Under the pieces are notes generated by a model, which saw nothing but the letters and a program-made list of their open reading frames with translations, was not told the origin of the DNA and did no database searches. 20,456 bases of DNA from Desulfobulbaceae bacterium UBA2775 (GTDB lineage: Bacteria; Desulfobacterota; Desulfobulbia; Desulfobulbales; Desulfocapsaceae). The translations under genes and the position numbers were made by a program. Shown one piece after another: positions 15,397 through 20,456 of the stretch. The stretch lies in contig DEIL01000050.1 in NCBI GenBank assembly GCA_002352445.1, positions 2,334 through 22,789 on the forward strand. Reading direction: 5' to 3'. How positions within the stretch are numbered: the stretch's first letter is position 1; the number at the start of each line of letters is the position of its first letter.

Positions 15397-15440
15397 TTTC
15401 TTGTTTTTTATTTCAGCTTATATTGAGTAAGGCACTAAAC
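15397..15440. repeat. dispersed ~44-bp repeat, copy 3, running into nadD
   Basis: Starts TTTCTTGTTTTTTAT and ends GGCACTAAAC. It is more diverged in the middle than copies 1 and 2. Its end (15435-15440) includes the nadD stop codon and last sense codon, so the element supplies or overlaps the 3' end of nadD. Confidence 0.75.
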
Positions 15441-16088
15441 GGCGTGAATGGCATAAAGATTATGTGTCTTTATATATTCAATCACTTTTCCCGGTATTGT
15501 TCCTGATGTTATTTGATTATCTCTTATAGTTTGTCTTATACTTGTTGAAGAGATATCTGCGGGAGTTTTCTTCAGAAAACAGATATCCCTGCTGCCCTTT
15601 GACCCAATCCAGACGGATCCATTTGTATTCTTATAGCCAAGACTATGTGCTAGATTGGCTAATTCTTTCTCATCAATTCCTTCTCTTTTTGAAACGATAA
15701 GGGAAACTAGTTGTACTATTTCTCTGTAGGATTTCCAGGTAGGAATATCAAGAAAGGCATCGACCCCTATTATGAAATAGAACGTATACTCTTTCCCCAT
15801 ACCAGACTGCAACGCCTTAAGAGTGTCTACAGTATAGGATGGTCTAGGAAGTTCACCTTCTATTGAACTGCATTCAAAGAAAACAGATGACTCACAGGCA
15901 ATCTCGAGCATCCTGAGACGATGCTCAAATGAGGTTACTTTCGAACCTCTCTTGTGCGGGGGAACCGCTGCAGGAATAAAGAGTATTTTGGTCAGACCAT
16001 ACTCCTTTCGAGCTGCTTCAGCTAACTCAAGGTGGCTGGTATGCACAGGATCAAATGTTCCCCCCAATATGCCGACTTTCTGTTTCAA
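15435..16088 (-). CDS. nadD: nicotinate-nucleotide adenylyltransferase
   Basis: 217 residues. It adenylates nicotinate mononucleotide to deamido-NAD in NAD synthesis. GGTFDPVHTSHLELA (9-23) is the nucleotidyltransferase signature with both histidines, PPHK (43-46) is the substrate loop, and SSTSIR near the C-terminus is the second ATP-binding motif. The start is a TTG overlapping the proA stop (TTGA on the minus strand). No in-frame ATG lies between there and the signature motif, so this start is well supported and implies translational coupling with proA. The last codon and stop lie in copy 3 of the local repeat. It ends the obg-proB-proA-nadD run. Confidence 0.95.
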   Translation of the reverse strand: MKQKVGILGGTFDPVHTSHLELAEAARKEYGLTKILFIPAAVPPHKRGSKVTSFEHRLRMLEIACESSVFFECSSIEGELPRPSYTVDTLKALQSGMGKEYTFYFIIGVDAFLDIPTWKSYREIVQLVSLIVSKREGIDEKELANLAHSLGYKNTNGSVWIGSKGSRDICFLKKTPADISSTSIRQTIRDNQITSGTIPGKVIEYIKTHNLYAIHAV

Positions 16089-17341
16089 TTCCGGACCTGA
16101 CCCTGCCCGTAAACTACAAATTTTCGGGTGGTTAGTTCCTCCAAACCCATTGGCCCATAGGCGTGCAGTTTAGTGGTACTGATTCCTATCTCTGCTCCAA
16201 GCCCTAATTGACCTCCATCATTGAATCTTGTAGACGCATTGACCATCACAGCTGAAGCATCAATTTCAGCCACGAATCTTTGGGCTGTGGTGTAATTTTC
16301 AGTGAGAATAGACTCGGTATGTTGGGAGCTGTTTTGCTGGATATATGATTTTGCCCCCTCAAAATTATCAACTACTTTAACGCATAGAGCCAAATCTAGA
16401 AATTCGGTTCCCCAGTCACTTTCACTGGCCATCTTCACCAGAGAAGAAAGGGCAGCACTTTTTCTACAACCAAGTATTTCAACATTTCTTCTATTCAGTT
16501 CTTCCGTAATAACCGGTAAAAACTTTCCGGCAATATCCTTATGGACAAGGAGTCCCTCCAGGGCATTGCAGACACCGGGGCGATCAGTTTTTGAATTAAT
16601 GATTACCGGCACTGCCTTTTCAAGATCTGCATCTTTATCTACATAAATATGGCAGACACCTTTATAATGCTTGAGTACGGGAATATTAGAATTTTTCGTT
16701 ACAAACCGTATTAATCCCTCACCGCCTCGTGGAATAACCAGATCGATCTGATCTTCAAGGGTAAGGAGATGGTTTATTGCCTGACGATTCGTCACCGGTA
16801 TAACCTGAACAACATTCGTATCAATTTGCTGGGTGTCCAGGGCTGTTTGTAAAATGGAGGCAAGTGCAATATTTGAATGTATCGCCTCAGAACCTCCCCG
16901 TAGAATAACTGCATTACCGGCTTTTAAACAGAGAGCTGCCGCGTCAATTGTGACATTAGGTCTGGATTCATAAATCATCGCAATAACACCCAGAGGTACA
17001 GACATCCGTCCAACCATTAAACCATTGGGCCGTCTGACAAGACTGGCTATTTTCCCGACCGGATCAGGCAAGGCAAAGATTTCCTTTAGACCGGACACCA
17101 TTGAATCAATAACATCATCGGTGAGAGTCAATCTGTCGAGCATTGCTGCTGAGAGCCCGGCTTTTTTTCCGCAATCAATATCTTTTTTGTTTTCCTCCTG
17201 AATATACCCCTTTTTTTCAAGCAGCAGCCTCGCTACATCCAGTAACACATGATTTTTTTTCTCAGAGGAAACCGACATGAGGGAAAAAGAACCTCTTTTA
17301 GCCTTTACTGCCAGATCAGTTATCATGTCTTCGAGTGTCAT
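16085..17341 (-). CDS. proA: gamma-glutamyl phosphate reductase
   Basis: 418 residues, the usual length. It reduces gamma-glutamyl phosphate to glutamate semialdehyde with NADPH, the second step of proline synthesis. The aldehyde-dehydrogenase-like fold shows VPLGVIAMIYESRPNVTIDAAALCLKAGN in its cofactor-binding half (not quoted beyond these key positions, about 115-143), and catalytic C258 in RPGVCNALE. LHAYGPMGLEELTT near the C-terminus is a family signature. It starts 35 nt after proB. Its TGA overlaps the TTG start of nadD by one dinucleotide, in a 4-nt overlap. Confidence 0.96.
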   Translation of the reverse strand: MTLEDMITDLAVKAKRGSFSLMSVSSEKKNHVLLDVARLLLEKKGYIQEENKKDIDCGKKAGLSAAMLDRLTLTDDVIDSMVSGLKEIFALPDPVGKIASLVRRPNGLMVGRMSVPLGVIAMIYESRPNVTIDAAALCLKAGNAVILRGGSEAIHSNIALASILQTALDTQQIDTNVVQVIPVTNRQAINHLLTLEDQIDLVIPRGGEGLIRFVTKNSNIPVLKHYKGVCHIYVDKDADLEKAVPVIINSKTDRPGVCNALEGLLVHKDIAGKFLPVITEELNRRNVEILGCRKSAALSSLVKMASESDWGTEFLDLALCVKVVDNFEGAKSYIQQNSSQHTESILTENYTTAQRFVAEIDASAVMVNASTRFNDGGQLGLGAEIGISTTKLHAYGPMGLEELTTRKFVVYGQGQVRN

Positions 17342-17376
17342 TGCTCTCCTTTCTCACTTATTTTTTCATTCATCAA

Positions 17377-18531
17377 TTAAAGCACAACCAGATTATCACG
17401 ATGCAGCACTTCATCCACATCCTTGTACCCGAGAACCTGTTCTATTTTATCACTCCGCAACCCCTTTATCTTAAAAATTTCCCCGGAACTGAAGTTCGAT
17501 AAGCCCACCGCTATCCGTTGCTGCTTTTTATTCATGCAGACCACAGAATCTCCCACCTCAAAATTTCCGTCCACCCCTATTATTCCAGAAGACAGAAGAC
17601 TCTTACCATTCCTGCTGACAGCCCGGCATGCTCCTTCGTCTATAACAAGAGTTCCTTTAGGCTTAAGAACATATGCTATCCATCTTTTGCGGCTCTGCAT
17701 TTTGTCTTTTCGAGGAAGAAAAAAGGTACCCACCATCTCTCCTGAAAAAAGATGTCGCAGAATATGTTCTCTTCTTCCAGGCCCGATAAAGGAACTGCCT
17801 CCCCCCGCGGCAACCATTTTGGCCGCGTTAATTTTACTCTGCATGCCCCCGGTGCCGAGAATACTTTTGCTATTAGAGGCCATATCCTCAATCTCTGCTG
17901 TCACCTCCGTCACAGTATATATGGGTTTTGCATATGGATCTGATTGAGGGTCACCGTCATACAGCCCGTCGACATCTGTCAGACAGATAAACATATCCGC
18001 TTCGATCAGATTTGTTACAAGAGCGCCTAGATTATCATTATCACTGAACTTTAATTCCTGGGTAGACACAGTATCATTTTCGTTGATAACAGGAATAACA
18101 TTGAATTTGAATAAAGTGAGGATCGTGTTGCGGACATTGAGATATCGCAAACGATCGGAGAGATCTGAATGAGTAAGAAGTATCTGGCCAATTTTTTTGT
18201 CAAAGAAATCAAATGCAATATCATAGTGATTCATAAGACAGGCCTGGCCAATAGCTGCAAGAGCCTGTTTTTCTTTGATAGTTAAATTCTCCTGGGTTTT
18301 GTTAATTTTTCGTCTACCTGCTGCAACCGCCCCAGAAGTAACCAGGATAACTTCCCTGCCACTGTCATGTAAAAAAGCAATTTCTTTGGCCAGGTTTTGC
18401 ACTACGGCGAGGTTCATCCCATCCTCTGCAGTAAGAATGGCGCTGCCAACTTTTATAACAACCCGCTTAGCTTTGTCGAAAAGGGTCTGTCTGTAATACA
18501 GTCCTTTCTCAATCTCTATTTGCTCATTCAT
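17377..18531 (-). CDS. proB: glutamate 5-kinase
   Basis: 384 residues. It phosphorylates glutamate, the first and usually proline-inhibited step of proline synthesis. The amino-acid-kinase domain (about 20-270) begins RVVIKVGSAIL with K27, and includes VTSGAVAAGR and the INENDTVS loop. SILGTGGMQSKINAA is the kinase segment near the end of that domain. A PUA domain (about 283-384, GTLVIDEGACRAV onward) follows as in the full-length enterobacterial form. obg ends 9 nt before its ATG and proA follows after 35 nt, so the three are one transcription unit. Confidence 0.96.
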   Translation of the reverse strand: MNEQIEIEKGLYYRQTLFDKAKRVVIKVGSAILTAEDGMNLAVVQNLAKEIAFLHDSGREVILVTSGAVAAGRRKINKTQENLTIKEKQALAAIGQACLMNHYDIAFDFFDKKIGQILLTHSDLSDRLRYLNVRNTILTLFKFNVIPVINENDTVSTQELKFSDNDNLGALVTNLIEADMFICLTDVDGLYDGDPQSDPYAKPIYTVTEVTAEIEDMASNSKSILGTGGMQSKINAAKMVAAGGGSSFIGPGRREHILRHLFSGEMVGTFFLPRKDKMQSRKRWIAYVLKPKGTLVIDEGACRAVSRNGKSLLSSGIIGVDGNFEVGDSVVCMNKKQQRIAVGLSNFSSGEIFKIKGLRSDKIEQVLGYKDVDEVLHRDNLVVL

Positions 18532-18540
18532 AAGATTAAG

Positions 18541-19536
18541 CTACCCTTGTCTCTCAACCAGAATTTCCATTAGCCTCTCAGTCAAATGATCTATGCCATA
18601 CCCGCTTTCAGCCGATATAATTATAACACTTTCATTAAATTGGGAAAAATACTTTTCCAATCTTACGCTTTCTGCTTTATCAACCAGATCATATTTATTC
18701 AAAACGATAACCTGGGTTCGTGTTACCAGTTCCTTTTTATAGTGTTCAAGTTCCCGGGCAATTGTGTCGTAGTTTTCTTCGACTTTTCCGTCAGACATAT
18801 CAATAACATGAATGAGAATACGTGTTCGTTCGATATGTCTGAGGAACTTGTGACCAAGCCCGACACCTTTATGAGCACCCTCAACCAGACCTGGTATATC
18901 GGCAATAATACAAGGATCATGATATTTGAAGTGTAAAACCCCTAGTTGTGGTTCCAGGGTTGTAAACGGATAACTGGCAATTTTAGGGTTGGCGGCCGAT
19001 AATCTTGACAGCAGTGTGGATTTACCTGCATTGGGAAGCCCAACCAACCCTACATCTGCAATAAGTTTTAATTCGATTTTCAGCCACGTTTCCTCTCCAA
19101 CTTTTCCTTTTGTTGCAACCCTGGGAGTCCGATTGGCACCACTGGCAAAATGGGGGTTTCCAAACCCTCCCTTACCTCCTTTTGCAGCAATGAATTCATC
19201 ACCATCAGTTGTAAGATCGATTACTACCTCACCAGTCTCACTCTCTTTTATAATAGAACCGACAGGAACATGCAGAAGACAGTCCTTCCCTTTCCGCCCA
19301 TGCATATCTTTTCCCTTGCCATGCTGTCCTCTCTCCGCCTTGAAGTGCGACTTAAAACGGAAATCAATCAGAGAGGTCAGAGATTGACTTGCACAAATAA
19401 TAACATTTCCTCCACGCCCACCATCACCACCATTTGGTCCACCTCTGGGTATAAATTTTTCACGACGAAAACTGACACAACCATTTCCTCCGTCACCACC
19501 TTTTACAAAAAACTTAGCCTCATCTATAAACCCCAT
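18541..19536 (-). CDS. obg: Obg GTPase
   Basis: 331 residues from the ATG at 19536 (MGFIDEAKFF). The frame extends to a TTG at 19563, but that codon lies in the T-run of the upstream terminator, and homologues start at this Met. A glycine-rich Obg fold (1-158) precedes the G domain, with GLPNAGKST (166-174), DIPGL (213-217) and NKYD (290-293). There is no C-terminal OCT domain, so this is the short form. Obg binds the 50S subunit and acts in ribosome maturation and stress response. It sits after rplU-rpmA, as in many bacteria, but a strong hairpin terminator lies between rpmA and obg. Confidence 0.96.
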   Translation of the reverse strand: MGFIDEAKFFVKGGDGGNGCVSFRREKFIPRGGPNGGDGGRGGNVIICASQSLTSLIDFRFKSHFKAERGQHGKGKDMHGRKGKDCLLHVPVGSIIKESETGEVVIDLTTDGDEFIAAKGGKGGFGNPHFASGANRTPRVATKGKVGEETWLKIELKLIADVGLVGLPNAGKSTLLSRLSAANPKIASYPFTTLEPQLGVLHFKYHDPCIIADIPGLVEGAHKGVGLGHKFLRHIERTRILIHVIDMSDGKVEENYDTIARELEHYKKELVTRTQVIVLNKYDLVDKAESVRLEKYFSQFNESVIIISAESGYGIDHLTERLMEILVERQG

Positions 19537-19561
19537 GCCCTGACACCCTTTACTATTGATC

Positions 19562-19605
19562 AAAAAAAAACTCGGCCTTCAATGATACATTGAGGCCGAG
19601 TTGAA
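19562..19605 (-). terminator. intrinsic terminator between rpmA and obg
   Basis: On the minus strand the inverted repeat AACTCGGCCT-CAATG / CATTG-A-AGGCCGAG (one bulged base) with a 3-nt loop is followed by nine U (19570-19562). It is centred about 75 nt downstream of the rpmA stop codon (19662), and its U-run ends about 26 nt before the obg ATG. Confidence 0.88.
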
Positions 19606-19661
19606 TGAAGAAGTTGGATTGTTCATTACAATCCAACCGAAAATAATATCAGAGGTACTAA

Positions 19662-19919
19662 TCAGGCAGCAGGATAGACGCTGACTCTCTTCCTGTTTTT
19701 ACCAAAATCTTCAAAAGTGACAACACCGTCTACTTTTGCAAACAACGTATAATCACGACCACAACCAACATTTGTGCCGGGATGAATTTTAGTACCAAGC
19801 TGTCTTACGAGTATATTCCCCGCCTTTACTACCTGTCCGCCATAGCGTTTTACACCTCGTCTCTGACCGTTACTATCGCGGCCATTCCTCGAACTCCCAC
19901 CCGCTTTCTTATGAGCCAT
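19662..19919 (-). CDS. rpmA: 50S ribosomal protein L27
   Basis: 85 residues, the normal length, beginning MAHKKAGGSSRNGRDS as in most Gram-negative L27, without the cleaved N-terminal extension of Firmicutes. The N-terminal tail reaches the peptidyl-transferase centre. GGQVVKAGNILVRQLGTKIHPG and VGCGRDYTLFA are the family blocks. AAGGAG lies 6 nt before the ATG. rplU ends 65 nt upstream. A terminator follows at 19562-19605, so rplU-rpmA can be made separately from obg. Confidence 0.97.
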   Translation of the reverse strand: MAHKKAGGSSRNGRDSNGQRRGVKRYGGQVVKAGNILVRQLGTKIHPGTNVGCGRDYTLFAKVDGVVTFEDFGKNRKRVSVYPAA

Positions 19920-19984
19920 TTTCTACTCCTTATGGACAATGCCGATCCTTATCCGACCATGTTATTTATTCAATGTTTTTAAAA

Positions 19985-20296
19985 TTATGCGCTTATCTGT
20001 TCAATTTTTAGAGCAGTATATGATTGTCTATGACCTTTTTTAAGACGATACCCTTTGCGCCTTTTCTTTTTAAAGACAATAACTTTTTTCCCTTTCCCCT
20101 GTTCGGCGATGGTTGCTGTTACCTTAGCATCTCCCAAAACTGGTTGTCCGATCTTAACCTCTTCTCCATCAACGACCATAAGCACATCATTTAAATCGAC
20201 ACTGTCTCCAACATTTCCTTCAAGTTTTTCAACACGAACCCGGTCACCATTGGCAACCTGATACTGTTTTCCACCTGTGCGTACTATTGCATACAT
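19985..20296 (-). CDS. rplU: 50S ribosomal protein L21
   Basis: 103 residues, the usual length. It begins MYAIVRTGGKQYQV and ends in the basic KKRRKGYRLKKGHRQ segment with the L21 C-terminus. L21 binds 23S rRNA domain I and contacts L20. AAGAGG lies upstream of the ATG. It is the first gene of the minus-strand block. A TTGACA (20390-20385, minus strand) about 90 nt before the start is a possible -35 box, but the -10 at 17 bp spacing (TCGATT) is poor. The leader to the window edge is AT-rich and may contain the L21 regulatory leader. Confidence 0.97.
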   Translation of the reverse strand: MYAIVRTGGKQYQVANGDRVRVEKLEGNVGDSVDLNDVLMVVDGEEVKIGQPVLGDAKVTATIAEQGKGKKVIVFKKKRRKGYRLKKGHRQSYTALKIEQISA

Positions 20297-20456
20297 TATA
20301 TAAACCTCTTAGAGTAATTTCTTCAAAAGCAAAAATAAGAAAATCAATACAGGAACACACCAATCGAATCTTTTTCTAAACAATTGTCAATATAAATCGA
20401 ACAACATCCTTGTGGCAGCCTATATAACTAGTGTCCATCGAGAAACATTCTTTTTT

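Larger units (their letters stand above)
14765..15434. other. 670-bp repeat-rich spacer between nadD and ung
   Basis: I see no credible gene here: the open frames of up to about 100 codons have no recognisable domains and are interrupted by the repeats. It holds the inverted-repeat element at 14806-14965 and three copies of a ~43-bp repeat. Between repeat copies 1 and 2 lies further inverted-repeat text (CTGTTAG at 15172-15178 against CTAACAG at 15223-15229) of the kind found in non-coding dispersed repeats. rsfS, which often follows nadD, is not present. Confidence 0.7.

Noticed and set aside
15088..15440. CRISPR-like array
   Set aside because: Only three diverged repeats with unequal spacing (183 and 126 bp), and no cas genes in the window.
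17423..17947. 174-codon open frame antisense to proB
   Set aside because: Composition reflects the opposite strand of proB, including its PUA domain; no domain of its own.
19150..19593. 147-codon open frame antisense to obg
   Set aside because: Shadow of the glycine-rich Obg fold; it also runs through the rpmA-obg terminator.

Overview
The window looks like chromosomal DNA of a Gram-negative, AT-leaning bacterium, most likely a Desulfobacterota (sulfate-reducer-like) genome. This is inferred from three things: the gene order rplU-rpmA-obg-proB-proA-nadD; an LptF/LptG-type lipopolysaccharide-export permease, which implies an outer membrane; and intergenic palindromes of a style I associate with Desulfobacterota. 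No rRNA, tRNA, CRISPR array, prophage or intact transposase is visible. Most genes are core housekeeping genes. The interest lies in two odd proteins and in the repeats between genes.

Layout. 1-338 holds no convincing gene but has an exact 19-bp tandem duplication. 339-947 (minus) encodes a YrbL-like protein with a kinase-like fold. 948-1347 is a gene-free leader carrying an ~87-bp palindromic element just before leuC-leuD (1348-3199, plus; leucine biosynthesis). On the minus strand follow a class-B DnaJ/CbpA-type co-chaperone, ssb with a clear terminator behind it, an SPL-family radical SAM protein and a family-2 glycosyltransferase. From 7105 on the plus strand come RNase G and a membrane-anchored M23 endopeptidase, then (minus) a 55-residue two-CxxC protein. 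Next, on the plus strand, come an LptF/LptG permease with an unusual cysteine-rich C-terminal domain, the bifunctional NAD(P)HX repair enzyme Nnr and a CBS-pair protein. The CBS gene runs tail to tail into ung (minus) with an 11-nt overlap. 14765-15434 is a 670-bp repeat-rich spacer with a 160-bp MITE-like element and three copies of a ~43-bp repeat. The window ends with the minus-strand block nadD, proA, proB, obg, rpmA, rplU, read from 20296 downwards.

How the genes work together. rplU and rpmA make neighbouring large-subunit ribosomal proteins and Obg acts in 50S maturation. A strong terminator separates rpmA from obg, so the downstream obg-proB-proA-nadD run depends on read-through or on a promoter I cannot see. 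ProB and ProA give the first two steps of proline synthesis. NadD (NAD synthesis) starts at a TTG that overlaps the proA stop. LptF, Nnr and the CBS protein form a co-directional set in which nnr and the CBS gene are separated by only 3 nt.

Most worth a second look: (1) the LptF paralogue fused to a putative zinc-binding Ada-like knuckle; (2) the spore-photoproduct-lyase-like protein that keeps the CxxxCxxC cluster but lacks the hydrogen-donor cysteine of true SPL; (3) the MITE directly upstream of ung; (4) the triplicated repeat whose last copy contains the nadD stop codon; (5) the palindrome in the leuC leader.
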